A stretch of 64,000 nucleotides of DNA from Strigamia acuminata (GCA_949358305.1 OX442319.1:9486001-9550000); one strand, 5' to 3'. Numbered from the stretch's first letter, positions 50,315-62,774 are shown. Notes: generated by a model not told the origin, from the letters alone. Translations and numbers: made by a program.

Positions 50315-51560
50315 ATGTTTAACATTCCAACTTTAAAATCTTTGAGCTTGAAAGTGGTCGCAGATTTTTTGTTTGATGCTTTTAAAGTTCGATCTCCATC
50401 ATTCCAGCTGGAAGCAATACTAGGGAAAAGTAAGTCAAAAATTTAAATAAGAATGAAATCAGTATTGTATACAGAAAATTGATTTTCTATTTCAGAACTG
50501 TACGATGCAATGAAGGACTTGAATGTTTATAGTTTACAAATGGAACCTGACAGCTTAGAAATCACTTTTCAAATGTTAATAGAATATTTGAGTATGCATA
50601 AGTATTTATTTTAGTAATACGTATATAATTTTATACACTATTTTCTACATTTATTCTTGTAGCCTCAAGTTTGAAACTGGACCTCGCGCACGTTTTAAAT
50701 ACACAATACGAAAAGTACAATTTATTCCATCTATTACTGATGATCGAAATGGGATTTCACCATCTCGACGACAGCCAGTGTATTCACTTGAGCAGAAATT
50801 TGAGCCGCATAAACTTGCTTAAATTTGGGAAAAAGGTAACATTGATAAGATCAGAAAAATGAAAAAATCAATTACCAATATTGATTGACAGCAATTTTGC
50901 TATCTTTATTTAATCTCCAACTGCTTTGACTTATTCCAGATAAGTCACGAAAATTGCGTGTGATTTTCATTATTTACCAGGAATAAGTCACATCAGTTGA
51001 AAATCAAACGAACATAACAAAACCGCTGTCAATCAATATCGCTCGTTGGTTTTTTTCATTTTTCTGATTTTCTGTCGAAATATCCACTCCGTTTTGGAAA
51101 TTAATTTTTTTTTCTTTTTCATTTTTCGAAATAGACCGTCAAGTCGATATACTTTACGTATGAAAAGATGTATAAATTTCCGGCCTGCAACGGATTCACA
51201 CCAATGGAAACTGTAGAATTTTTCATAACAGCTTTTCCATACCTGCAAGAAATAACGGCGTGGGGAACCCCCAACAAAACCTTCGACGACCACATGCTGT
51301 TTTTTATATCTAAATCGTGCCCACATTTGAAGAAGCTGATTTTGCGGAATTTCCCTTGTGAAACGGATCAAGGAATAGAGTTTCTTCACTCCCCACAATC
51401 GGTGACGAAAGAGCTAGTGAAATTGGACGTCTACGGGACAAACGTGACTGCAAGTGGAGCCGAAAGAGCCTTAACGCACTTGACTCGTCTCGAATTCCTA
51501 GATTGCAGCAGTCGCAAGGACAGAATTCGTCTTCTGAAATCCCTGTCGGAGCAAGAGTGA
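50315..51560 (+). CDS. Leucine-rich-repeat-like protein, four exons
   Basis: The model joins 50315-50429, 50496-50591, 50663-50835 and 51135-51560; donors and acceptors are canonical and phases agree, giving 269 residues. The N-terminal IPTLKSLSLKVVADFLFDAF and the later LHL-type spacing (FPYLQEITAWG, CPHLKKLILRNF, LVKLDVYGT, LTRLEFLDCSS) look like leucine-rich repeats of the kind found in F-box/LRR or ZYG11/ZER1-type substrate receptors of cullin ligases. No clear F-box is visible, so the role as an adaptor is a guess. The third intron holds a MITE-like insertion. An AATAAA near 51655 could serve as its poly(A) signal and overlaps the promoter region of the next gene. Confidence 0.75.
50850..51069. 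mobile_element. MITE-like inverted-repeat insertion in an intron
   Basis: The ends ATCAGAAAAATGAAAAAA (left) and TTTTTTTCATTTTTCTGAT (right) are inverted repeats, followed inward by matching AATATTGATTGACAGC and GCTGTCAATCAATAT. A second inner pair, GACTTATTCC and GGAATAAGTC, surrounds the centre. It has no coding capacity. Confidence 0.7.
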
Positions 51561-51634
51561 ATTCAGTAGTTTAACGTCCTAACCTCGTAACTAAATTGCG
51601 TCGTCTTACAACGTCGTACCGACGTTTGAAGTAG

Positions 51635-51640
51635 TATAAA
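51635..51640 (+). promoter_or_regulatory. TATA box of the ariadne gene
   Basis: TATAAA lies about 95 bp upstream of the ATG in a short (172 bp) intergenic gap and is the only good TATA match there. Confidence 0.55.
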
Positions 51641-51732
51641 ACCGCCAACGATTTTAATAAACATCATTCAACTTTTTTGCTTGATCCTCAAACCAATCAA
51701 CCATACACGCAATTATCAAACACGTCAATCCA

Positions 51733-53136
51733 ATGTCTTCATCCGAAGAATCCAGCTTTGAATGCGACGATGACTACGATATGAATGATGATGATTATTA
51801 TAACACGAGTTCGAACGATCTCAACGATCTTGACATTGTGGACTTCGAGCATTTCGATTTCGAATGTTTAAAACCCCACGAAGTGCAAAAAATGCTAACC
51901 GAGACTGCCGAAGCGTTAGCCACCAATTTACGAGTCCTACCGCCCATCGCCAAGATTCTACTCCGCAATCACAAATGGTCCGTCAACGACGACATCAATG
52001 ACGTGCACCTACACACTTTGTTGATAGACTCCCGAATTAAGCCTTCATCCACCAAACTCTATTTGACTACGGACGAATGTCAAGTTTGCTTCGAATCGAG
52101 CGACGAATTTCGACGTTTAGAATGCGGACATTTGTTCTGCATCTCTTGCTGGCTCACCCACTTCGAAATGAAACTCAGCCAGGGCGTTTCCACCGAAATG
52201 GAGTGCATGGAGACGGATTGCAAGATCATCGTGCCCGAAGATTTCGCCCTGGACGTTTTATCCAAATCGGATCTCAGCGACAAATACAACAAATTCGCGT
52301 TGCGCGATTGTGTCCGCTCGCACCCCGAACTGCGCTTTTGTCCCGGGCCGAACTGCAGCGTCGTTATTCGCGCGAAACAGCCGAAAAGTAAGCGCGTCAC
52401 GTGTAGCGAATGTAAAAGCATTTTCTGCTTCAAGTGCGCTTCCGACTATCACGCGCCGACGGACTGCGTGACGATCAGGAAGTGGATGGCGAAATTGGAC
52501 GAGGATTCGGAACTTGCTAGTTACTTGCTGGCAAACACGAAGGATTGTCCGAACTGCTTCCACACGATCGAGAAGAACGGCGGGTGCAATCACATGTACT
52601 GCAACCAATGCAGATTTAATTTCTGCTGGTTGTGTCTGGGCGATTGGAAGACGCACGGAACGGCTTATTACCAATGCAGCACGTACATCGAGAACCCGGA
52701 TGTTGTGGTCAAATCGCAGCGACAAGTGAGAGCGGCGTCGAAGAAGTTCGAGTTTTATTTCGACAGATGGAAGAACCACGAGCAGAGTTTCGCTTTGGAA
52801 GTAGAAACGTTTGAAGGAATCAGAGTTAGGACTGAGGAGAAAGTGATGAATAAGGAAGGAACGTGGATCGATTGGCAGTATTTGTTCGACGCTGCTGAAT
52901 TGCTCGCGAAGTGTCGATATACGTTGAAGTATACTTACGCGTACGCTTATTTCTTGGAGGCTGGACCTAGGAAAGTGTTGTTTGAATACCAGCAATCGGA
53001 GCTTGAAACTGTGATCGAGGATTTGTCGTGGGAGATCGAAAGAGCGGAAAATTCAGGCAGAGCCGCATTCGAAAACCTAATGCTGACTTGTGAGAAGAGG
53101 CGGGCAACTTTGTTGGCAGATTTTGGTGAAACGTGA
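51733..53136 (+). CDS. ari-2: Ariadne-2-type RBR E3 ubiquitin ligase, intronless
   Basis: RBR ligases take ubiquitin from an E2 on RING1, pass it to a cysteine in RING2, and then to substrate; ARIH2 works with neddylated cullin-5. The 467-residue protein (human ARIH2 493) has an acidic N-terminus and RING1 (CQVCFES...CGHLFCISCW, about 116-165). The IBR (CPGPNCSVV...CSECKSIFCFKC) and RING2 (CPNCFHTIEKNGGCNHMYC) follow; the catalytic Cys after KNGG is kept. The C-terminal Ariadne domain (FDRWKNHEQS, GTWIDWQYL, LAKCRYTLKYTYAYAYFLE, GPRKVLFEYQQ) matches ARIH2 rather than ARIH1. There are no introns across 1.4 kb while neighbouring genes have several, so this may be a retrocopy that remained functional. 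Confidence 0.92.
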   Translation: MSSSEESSFECDDDYDMNDDDYYNTSSNDLNDLDIVDFEHFDFECLKPHEVQKMLTETAEALATNLRVLPPIAKILLRNHKWSVNDDINDVHLHTLLIDSRIKPSSTKLYLTTDECQVCFESSDEFRRLECGHLFCISCWLTHFEMKLSQGVSTEMECMETDCKIIVPEDFALDVLSKSDLSDKYNKFALRDCVRSHPELRFCPGPNCSVVIRAKQPKSKRVTCSECKSIFCFKCASDYHAPTDCVTIRKWMAKLDEDSELASYLLANTKDCPNCFHTIEKNGGCNHMYCNQCRFNFCWLCLGDWKTHGTAYYQCSTYIENPDVVVKSQRQVRAASKKFEFYFDRWKNHEQSFALEVETFEGIRVRTEEKVMNKEGTWIDWQYLFDAAELLAKCRYTLKYTYAYAYFLEAGPRKVLFEYQQSELETVIEDLSWEIERAENSGRAAFENLMLTCEKRRATLLADFGET

Positions 53137-53996
53137 AATGTCCAAATCATGATTTACATTGTTTATTCAAATTATCGAGATTTTAATCTCAATTTATATT
53201 TAAAAATCTTTCTGCTTTATATCTCTAATGATTTTCTAATGCTTAATTCATAGCGCGACTGCAATAAAATACCCATCAATATAAGTTTGAGTTTTATCCG
53301 TATAATGGGCTGAGACTGCAAGTTCCGCCACTAGGTTTTTCGATCCACTTTATTGAAATAATTATTTCCAACATACGGTTTCAATTTAATTAGTTTTAAA
53401 AATGTGTATTGTATTGAAGACGAATAAAATAGATATTATGTTGTTATAAAAATATATATACAAACATAACATCACCAAAACATGCAGGGTCACCAACAAA
53501 TCAGTCAGGGGATTAAAGGATTAAAGGGGATCCTTCATTTGAATTTAAAGGGGAGAAAATCTTTTTGTTATTAAATATTTCTTAGATATTTTACATTTTC
53601 GACGATTACATTTTATAAATCTCTAATAAAACAAAATTTAAGATGCAAAATAATAGCTTAAATGTTAAAAACATAGAAAAAAAAGTTCTAAACGTACTAA
53701 ACACCTGCTTATGATCAATACAAGTGATAAATACTTTGACAGTTGACCCCAACAAAACAAAGGGGTTAAAACTTGAAAAGTCATTGACCACTTAAGCCAA
53801 GCTACTGTGTGCGGGTGCGAAGGACAGAACGGTAAAGTTTAAAACATTTGACGAGACGGTGCAGATTCGAATTGTAAGTAAAATGCATCATTCAAAGTCG
53901 TTTGTGCAATGTAAATCGATAGTAATAGATTCTTTTATACTTCAAATGATGCTTTAAAATTCAAACAATTTTTATTTATTGCAATCCGCACAAAAG
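53137..53996 (+). other. Intergenic region and probable 5' noncoding exon of the FIP200-like gene
   Basis: AT-rich sequence without coding potential. A strong donor (GTAAGT at 53875) follows a possible transcribed leader (about 53805-53874), which would splice to the exon with the ATG at 53997. Confidence 0.45.
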
Positions 53997-55165
53997 ATGT
54001 CTGTTTTCTTGGTCGATGAAGGAAGGATGCTTCCGATGGACGTGGATTTAGCTGCAAAAAGGTAAAAACGTAAATTCATTGTTTCGTGTAAGAAAATGCG
54101 TGATTTTATGTGTATCCCATTATACGATGTTTGCTAACCATACGAAAGTTTAAGCCCGTTTTCACCATTCAAAATCAACCATGGGAAATATTATTTCAAA
54201 TCTACCAATCGGAACGATTTGTTGAATTAGTGATTTATTATAGAATAAAAGAATTCAAAAGAGTAAAAAATATATAAATTGTGCGATTGGCAACTTATGG
54301 TTGAAAAAAATAAACATATGTTTGCGATTAGTTTAGTCTTAGGTGCAACCAGGAGTTTTTTTTATTTCCCCACAGCAAAATAATTTTTGATAAAACTGTG
54401 TGTGCCTGTGTATGTGTATTTTATTTAAGGACAAAAAACAAATCGATATTTAAGACCAAAAACATTGATTTTTATGACCAAATAATCGATTTTTAAAACA
54501 AATAATCGATTTTTAAGACATATAATCGATTTTTAAGACAAATAATCAATTTTTAAAACAAATAATCGATTTTTAAAACAAATAATCGATTTTTAAAACA
54601 AATAATCTATTTTTAAAACAAATAATCGATTTTTAAGACGAAAAATTAAATTTTGAAGATCCCAAAGTTAATTTTTCCGAATTCCGGACCATTTCAGGAC
54701 CATGACCATTGGAAATTTCAACATGGATTCTCATTTTTTTAAATACACAAATTTCTTATTATAGTGTGGAAAGTGTAAAGAAGATGATTGCATGCCGACT
54801 GCGCATTCCGGTGGAAAATCAAGTGCTGCTCGTAAACAGTGGGGAGAGTTTGGACTCGGACGAAAGCTTGTGCAGTTACTCATCCGGCACAGACTCCGGT
54901 CCAATTTATTTATACAGCAATAATTTCCTAGAGGAAGATGAACGGCCACCAATAATAGCATCTGGATTTGGGACAATCGGTGAGAATCAACGATAATAAA
55001 AATAAATTATATTTATAATTTTTCTTTTTTGCAGAATTGGTTGATAAAAAAACACAAAAAACCCTCGATGAAACTTATTGCAACTTCAGAGAACATGCAT
55101 CCAAAAATCTCCCAGAAAGCTATTGGGCATCCTTTCGGAATTTTCAAAAACGTAATTAATAATTA

Positions 55166-55198
<33 letters not shown>

Positions 55199-57437
55199 TA
55201 ATTAAAAAAAATCAAACATTATTTTATATTTCTTTTTTCTTTAATAGATTTAGAAGTAATCAGGAAAGGAATATTTCCCTGCGGTAAACGTTTCCTTTAT
55301 TGATACGGAGTTAGTCAAAAATATAATATTATTTGATTTGCTATTTTAGATACAAACTTATTATCAAGAATTGAAGAGTCATTATGCCTGCCTGCCACTT
55401 ACAACACGGTGATAAACCGCGCTTATTTATCGAAATACTTATACGAACACGACAACTGCATCTACAAGTATTGCAAGAATGTTCTAAGTGAATTACACTT
55501 GCAACAGCATGGATGGTTGGCTGCCTTGTCCAACCTAAACGCTTCCACACAGTGAGATTCAATTATTTTTGTTGGTAATTTACACTAATATCATTCTATT
55601 TGCTACAGATTTTTCAGAATGTCCGTGATAAAGTTCGAAGAGAATTATTCCAATTATTTATCTTCACGCAAGACACACATAGAATCGTTAAACCAGTAAA
55701 TCTTTCAATTACAATTTATTTTGATAGACTAATAAATGTGCAATAGTTTCAGCCAAGATATCAAGGCAATGGATAAGACTCTACTATTACCTGGATTGGT
55801 GTCTGAAGAAAACAAATCTCTCTATCAATGGTTAAGTTCCAAGGAGAAAATAAGAAGTATTGAAGAGGTAACGACGAATATTCAAACATTTTATGATGTA
55901 AATTTCATCCCATTTCTTTTCATTAGATTGCTCAGTTCTGTGCAAGGGGTTTAGAACAATACAATGTGAAATTCTTTCAAGCAATTCAATCAGAAAGCAG
56001 CAAAATCCTCATTGAAGCAGACCATGACAAAATGGTCAAAATTATAGGACTAAATGAGCTGTTCAGTCATTTGGATCAATCGCTGAAGGAATCCCAGAAT
56101 AAAGTGCAGGCTCAAAAAGATCACGCATTGGTAAGAATTCTGAGTTAATTCACGCCACGATTTATTCATTTATAATTTCTCATTGCAGATGTTTCAAAAC
56201 AATGCACAACGTGCTGGCGACAAAGCAAATGCATCCATTTTGGTTGATCTGTGTCTTCTTCATGAAGAACATTTGTTGCGTATGAAAATGGCTCATCGAT
56301 TCATATACACGATTCTGAATAATTGCATTGCTGCCAAGGAACAGCTCTCTAAAATGCTACACATTCGGTTGGCTTGGATAACATTAGTCCAGAAATCCAT
56401 GTCCAAAATGAATAACCAACTTGTTTTTCATTCCGACAATTTAAAGAGGTTGCAGGCGCATCTGGAAATACTCCAACAAATCCACACAGCTCCGGAATTG
56501 TATCTGGCCGCTGTTACTGAAGTTGTGAGAAGAAAGGCTTTCTCCGAAGCATATTTACAAGTATGTATTTTTACACAGAAATCAGGATACTTTTATTGTT
56601 ATGTTTTGCTTTCAGTGGTCAACAGCTGTATCGCAACAAGCATCGGAGCTGTATAAAAAGGAAACGGCTCAAAGAAAAGTCTTTGGTGATAAAATCAACA
56701 GACATTTTGTGCGCACACTGTTCCCTGGTATGGATGATAATCCACCGCCTTTTGCTATTGACTGTCCAAAGCCATTCGATGCAAATTTACCATCAATTAA
56801 ACCGGAAGACGGGGATAATTTAAGGCAACAGTTTACGCATTGCGATAAACTACCCATAACCTGCACAGAAAAGACCGATGATGGGTCTACGAAGAGAATT
56901 GAACCGGACTGTGCAATGCTATTTTCTATGGTGAATTTAAAGGAATGCTTACCGGACTGTGAAAATGTTTTTCAAAAATTGCATCCAACCCATACGCATA
57001 TCAAAGATTCAGATAATGGTGGTGATAATTTCTCAGAACTGAAGGTCGAATTTGAGAAGATTGATGCTCAGTTTACTGAACTATTTGGCATTGACTGTCA
57101 TCCAGTTGCTTCTGAAGTGACATCAATCAGTCCAGACTTCGACTTTGGGTCAAACGACAGCTGGATTCCTTTAAATATTGAAAAGGAAGCGAAGGAAGTA
57201 AAGTTTGATAATGAATTTGCACAGCCGTCTGATATTGCATGTCTCCAACAAATTGATTTCAACTTTTCACCGATTTGTTCAGTTGTCAAAATGAAGCCAT
57301 GTACGCCAAACCTTGCATCCTCATTTGCGGTTGATAATAATTTAGATGTTGAAGATGAACAACCTTTAACACATCCCAATGTCAGCCAAAGTTTAGACAG
57401 TCAAAGTATTTACTGGTCTTTCTGTCTTGAAAACTAA
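53997..57437 (+). CDS. FIP200/RB1CC1 (Atg17/Atg11)-like protein, N-terminal half only, ten exons
   Basis: FIP200 is the scaffold of the ULK1 (Atg1) complex that starts autophagy. Exons: 53997-54061, 54765-54979, 55035-55151, 55248-55283, 55350-55551, 55609-55695, 55753-55867, 55927-56130, 56189-56560, 56616-57437; phases agree, 744 residues. The start (VFLVDEGRMLPMD...VENQVLLVNSGESL...SSGTDSGPIYLY) matches the ubiquitin-like N-terminus. LQQHGWLAALSNL, VRRKAFSEAYLQ, AQRKVFGDKINRHF and PKPFDANLPSIKPEDG follow the Atg17-like region in order. Human FIP200 has 1594 residues; here the protein stops at 57437 with AATAAA at 57445-57450. The long coiled coil, Atg11 and claw domains are missing. It could be a truncated paralogue, or a shorter family member. 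Confidence 0.85.
54475..54655 (+). repeat. 20-bp tandem repeat in the first coding intron (AATAATCGATTTTTAAAACA)
   Basis: About nine near-identical copies in the 703-bp intron of the FIP200-like gene. Confidence 0.9.
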
Positions 57438-57467
57438 ATTATGCAATAAAGAATTCTGATATTTTTT

Positions 57468-57570
57468 AACGGATACTCATACATTTAATAGCGTAAATTT
57501 AACGGATACTCATACATTTAATAGCGTAAATTTAACGGATACTCATACATTTAATAGCGTAAATTTACAG
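57468..57570 (+). repeat. Three copies of a 34-bp unit after the FIP200-like gene
   Basis: TAACGGATACTCATACATTT and TAATAGCGTAAATT repeat three times without visible change, just past the AATAAA signal. Confidence 0.9.
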
Positions 57571-58538
57571 AACCCAGGAAATGACACAGTTCTGCCAATA
57601 CAAATTAACCTCCTGTAGTGAGGAGAATATTCACTAAAAACACACACACAATTTAAATATTCAGAATATAATATTATTTGTTAGTTGTCGAGTGACAACA
57701 AACGGTAGCAAACAGTTTCCTGAGCTTGTTGTGCGTGCTCTTTCAGAGAATGAATAATTAAAAAAATTGTGAGCCCTTTGCCAGTCTTTGGTCTTCAGAG
57801 AAACAATCATGAAAAAATAAAATGGCTAAATTTTTTGAATAGGATAATAGCCATCATACGATTACTATAAGGCGCTCCAGAGGTGGACAAGCCTAAAATA
57901 GTAAAATACCAACACTAAACTGAACATACAAATACAATTTTTACTTATCAGAAGGAAAGGTAATTAAATATAACAACTAGAATTTATGAAATTACAACAA
58001 TCATAGAAAGTAATAACATACTAGTAATACAATAAAATATGGACAGAAGGAAAAAATCGTGCGAATAGCTTAGGTAGGTAAGCACTTGATAAACTTACAA
58101 CTTAATATTACACATCAAATTAATGACTATATAATTTACACAACACGTCAAAAGCAAAACTATCAGCCTACTCATCTTATTTTATGGTCAGTTTAACAGC
58201 ATTTGCAAATTTAAAGAAGTGATGCACATCTATATAAGTTAAGATAATTGTAAATAACATAATCTGAAATAAATTAATTTAAATTTCAATGGGGTATGGC
58301 TATTGGCTACATCTGTATACAGATTAAATGTACAATAAGCTTAAGTGCAATTTACAGAAGAATGTTTGTAGCGTAGGCGAGCTTGAAGGCTACCAGTGCT
58401 CCGTAGGATTTTTATGTGTGCTCCATCAATGAATGTTTTGTATACATGGAAATCAAAATCAGTGTTTTCCATTCATAGAATGCGCCACGTATATGTTTTG
58501 GCGCTCTGTGCAGTTGCACTGCTCGCCTCGATCGTGCC
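57571..58538. other. Intergenic region between convergent genes
   Basis: It lies between the 3' ends of the FIP200-like gene (plus) and the IR gene (minus). The sequence is AT-rich, with no supported gene or repeat array. Confidence 0.5.
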
Positions 58539-61500
58539 TTACTCCGGACCTGGGGCGTAACGTGCATAAACTAATTCTACAAGGAATGCCATCACTGACA
58601 TTACGATGCCTCCAACGATGATCAGAAAAGCTGTTACCACTTGATATATGGAGATTGGCTTCCCTGCATTATCACTTTTAACGCATTTTGATTCTTCATA
58701 TCTAAGCACTTCATCCTTGTTAAGTTTGGTTAAAATTCCACTTTCTGATAACTTGAGAATTCTTAAAGAATGTAAAATTAATTAATTAGTAAATTGAAGA
58801 CCATTTTTCACCAAAATACAATAAGTTGATATGCATTGGGTCTTTTCCTAGTCTCCTTTGCCCCCTTTTCTTTGTAATCTCTACCGACAACCAGATTCAT
58901 TTCCAACATCTCCTTGTTTGAAGTTGCTACTTGTGAGCAAATCCGCCCGTGACCTCCATCTGCCTATCATAGTTTGTCAACCTACTGACTGTCGCTGTGT
59001 GTTCACTCATTGGTCGACAGTGTCGACCCGAAGCTAGATCCCCATTGTTGTCTGAACGCTGAAATAGAAGTTTACGCACATCAAGCTTACTTTTGATTAA
59101 TTATCTCTGTATGCTTTGATCCTCGACTGAATCTAAAATAGTCGTGAAGAGATATGGGGATTTTCTTAGTAATGAACATGCAAGAATTTAATTCAAATAC
59201 GAGTTGATAGTCTCGTATATAACTTTCGCCGTGAATATAAGCATTGTTTCCAGATAAAAGCAGGTTTGTTATTTCGGTGTAATCAGAAACGTTTCCTTTA
59301 TTAATGCTTTTTTCCATACGTTGCCATATTTTCTGCCGAAGATTCGTGTCTGCTCTCTGCAATTTCAGATTGAATATTTTACTTCACTAAATAATAACAC
59401 GCTGAATGATACTTTCTTCAAGAATTTGTAATGAGATTACCATAATGTCAATGTACACAAAGCTTTCTCCTAAAGTAAACACGTTGACTTTGTCATTCAA
59501 TAGTAATTCGTGAATGTCATTGTATTGATCTCTAGTTGGAGCGACAGTCAATGATGTATACAATAGAGCACTGTGGCTCATAAAAATCAACATTACAAAG
59601 AGATGTTTTGTTTGGGTCGTTATACAAACTGATAAACAAAGTCAGACATACATTCGGTTACTGGAAAAACTTTCTAAAAGCGCTTCTACTATTAATTTAT
59701 CTATTTGTTACTCGTGCAAACTTATTTTCTAGCATTTAGTGTGATTAGCTGAGACAATCACTGTTCATTGTCGTCGTACACCCAATTCCAATGCTAACTA
59801 GTAGATTCTTTTGAGTGAATACATAGTTTATTAGCCTTTTCAATTACCTGGTAGAGTATGTCTGGCGGTTTCTTTCTTGTGCCTCATTGAAATATTTATA
59901 GACAAAGTAAGGAGCAAACATGTAGTGACTATAATTAGCCAAAGAAGTAATGGGAATGGGTTCACGAATGTCATCCACAAATATTTTGTTTGCACTGTGT
60001 CTTGTTTGATTATAAAACCCAACGTATCTTGCCATACTGGAAAAACGGTGTATTCGTAATGTTTTATGTCATGCGAAGAAGCTCCAAATGTTTCTCGAAG
60101 CATATCAGTTTGCTAATAAAACGAATAGAACACAAATAATATGTTAGGTTTAAAATATTCACAGAATCACCAGGGCCATCCTAACATTGCACAACATAAA
60201 TTTACCCAGCCAGGTTCTTCTTCATAGGATGCATTCTGTATTGCTGCTTTCGTCTTTATGCTGCAATGATGTAAAAAGTTTAGTTATAAAATCATTCGTT
60301 ATAAAAACACATATAAAATAATATTTTTTTGTATTAATATACAGCTATCCACATACGTCCTCCCACTGTATTGGTATTTCTTGATATTAACAGCAAATTA
60401 CACTCAACAACTTTTTTGTTTTCTCTGTAGGTCAGCAGTGCATGCAGGACAGTTCTCATGCGTTCATTCTTATTACATTTATTTAATTTTTTCCATATCT
60501 TTGACAACAAACTGGTTCTCCTTTAAGGCATTTTATTTTTAAGAAATATGAAAATGTGAGTAGTCACAGGATTCACTGTAGCTCAATAACCATTTTGAAA
60601 TTTTTATACTCCGTGTATAATTTTTTCTCAAATAGTAACTTTCCAAAAATAAAACTTACCGCAAATTTTGGGATAGATAAAAAATATTCAAAAAGAGATT
60701 TTCAAACCAACTTGGATCTAGAGTCCAGTCCCACTAATTAACAGAAAGGTAGGTTAAATATTATTATTGTCCAGACTGTAAAAAAAAAGCAAACTATATT
60801 TACCGAATGAAAACAGCAAACTCTAAACACAGGTTTGCGCAAATAAATGATTTGTTTCGATATTATTCCAAATTGACACGTCCGTGCTGATCCAGAGTTG
60901 ATGCTTAGTTTGGTTTTGATATAAACATTCACATCATCATCATTCACTTTTGTGTAGGTCCATGAAAACAGGTCAAAATTCTGAAATTTAAACTTTGCAA
61001 TTAATATTGTTATTATTCGTGTATTTAGTATCCTGACATCAGTTTGATCAGAATAAATGAGCGCGTAGAATTTATTTTGCTTGAACAGAATGAGATTTTG
61101 TAAATAGTAATCAAGTTGAGATCCTTCCTTCAGTATGGTTGCATCGAGAGTGATAAATAAGAGTAATTTATTCTCAATGTTGAAAAAGGTCATATCAAAC
61201 TGAAAATAATTTGTCTAAAAAACTTGAAATTTCATCAAAAGGCCAAATGATTTTTATAGCTTACTTCTTTTATCTCTTTACTAACATACATTAAAGCCGA
61301 CATATTTACCGCAGTGACAACAATTAGTTGGTAAGGAGTAAAATCGTAATGATACGGTATATCCAACCAGCGTGCTACTCGTAGTTCAATTTTCCCAAGC
61401 CAATCATTATGGACCAATTTTTTTAAAGCACAGTTCATGAAGCCTGGCGTTTATAAAGTTAGAATGATAAAAAGTAAAGTATTAGAAAAAATTATCATTT

Positions 61501-62026
61501 ACCATCATCCTGTTCTAAGTAAATGAATAATATTCTCGTGACATTTAAGATGTTTATAGTGTTCGATATTTGCAGCGCTTGTTGATCATTACAATGATTG
61601 ACAAATGACTGGCGTCGAGTATTGTTTCTTTCTGTTTTAACAAACGGATTATTTGAAAATTTGTAGACTGTAGGGACTTTGGCTAATTAAAATATTAACC
61701 TGAATTTTACACAAATTTCTGTATTACTTTTTTAGTTAAATGTTTATAAATTTATGATTCATACTGGTTTTACGGCAACTATTACCAGAACTTGTAAAGC
61801 TCCACTTTCAAGAGTCCCGTTTCACACAAGGTTACTTTCACAGACTATCGACACAGTGGCGCCTTCTGGGATTAGAAAATGCAACTCGGCAATTTCGGGA
61901 AACGGGACTCTACTGAGCTCCATAGGCAGAATTTCTAGTTGACCTACTTTTTGTCGATTCCGTAGAATTTTCAGTCAACACTATCATCATTAAAACGAGA
62001 ACAACCACATTTCCCTTAGATACCAT
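58539..62026 (-). CDS. Divergent ionotropic receptor (IR), ten exons
   Basis: IRs are chemosensory ligand-gated channels related to ionotropic glutamate receptors, in sensory neuron membranes. Exons on the minus strand: 62026-61948, 61682-61503, 61443-61265, 61199-60804, 60733-60660, 60260-60206, 60112-59848, 59628-59441, 59356-59091, 58761-58539; phases fit throughout, 634 residues. The protein opens with a hydrophobic signal (NVVVLVLMMIVL). S1 includes RVARWLDIPYHYDFTPYQLI. TM1 is NPFPLLLWLIIVTTCLLL, the pore/TM2 region VMLIFMSHSALLYTSLTVAP, S2 NLRQKIWQRME...FITKKIPIS, and TM3 VVTAFLIIVGGIVMSVMAFLVE, ending just after. This order and the LSESGILTKL motif before TM3 are typical of IRs. No long N-terminal domain of the co-receptor type is present, so it belongs with the fast-evolving divergent IRs. 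Confidence 0.85.
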
Positions 62027-62494
62027 ATTTGGTTGTGATTCTTGTTGCAATTGAGTATGCTAAATGTAAATAAAATATTAAAATGTTATGGAGTAATAGA
62101 AGAAATAGAATATCACAGGGCTGAAGTTGGCATCACATTCACATTCGCCCAAACTACAGATAGAACAAATCCCAATTTTTTTTACCACGAATTTTAATGG
62201 TTTTTACATCAAAAGAGAGGACTTTCTCCTTAACAAACCCTAAAAAGCACAAGTCTCTATCCCTCTTAGTTTTCGAGCAGCAACCATTTGAATATTTCGC
62301 AAACACTTGTACTAAATTTCCGAATGTGGTGGCACAGTTTCAAACTCGAATATATCAAGTTGAGATAAAAGTTAGATTTCAAGAGAATCATAGATTCAAA
62401 TCAAAATCAATCAAAATCAAATCCCAAAAACACTTCAAAGATTTTGTGTTTTTTAATTCTAGCTTGTCAAAACCATGCCTCATTTTCCGCCGCA

Positions 62495-62600
62495 ACCTCA
62501 CCCAACCTAATATCACCACAACCTCATCCAACCTAATATCACCACAACCTCACCCAACCTAATATCACCACAACCTCACCTAACCTAATATCAACCTAAT
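62495..62600 (+). repeat. 25-bp tandem repeat (AACCTAATATCACCACAACC)
   Basis: About four copies with single-base differences. Confidence 0.85.
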
Positions 62601-62774
62601 AACAACTTCTCGATCGCTAGCAATCGACCCACTGGACTTGACACGCAGCCTTCGTCGCTTATCACAGCCCGGTGTCTCTGGTTAACTGGCTCCAACACCC
62701 AGCCATCCGCAGCAACGGCAACACTGCCAAATCGTGGGCAACATCATCGAAGTCCAATGAGAAGGAATTTCTTG

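Noticed and set aside
62197-62562. 121-codon lysine-rich frame
   Set aside because: Its end runs into a 25-bp tandem repeat and nothing else supports it.
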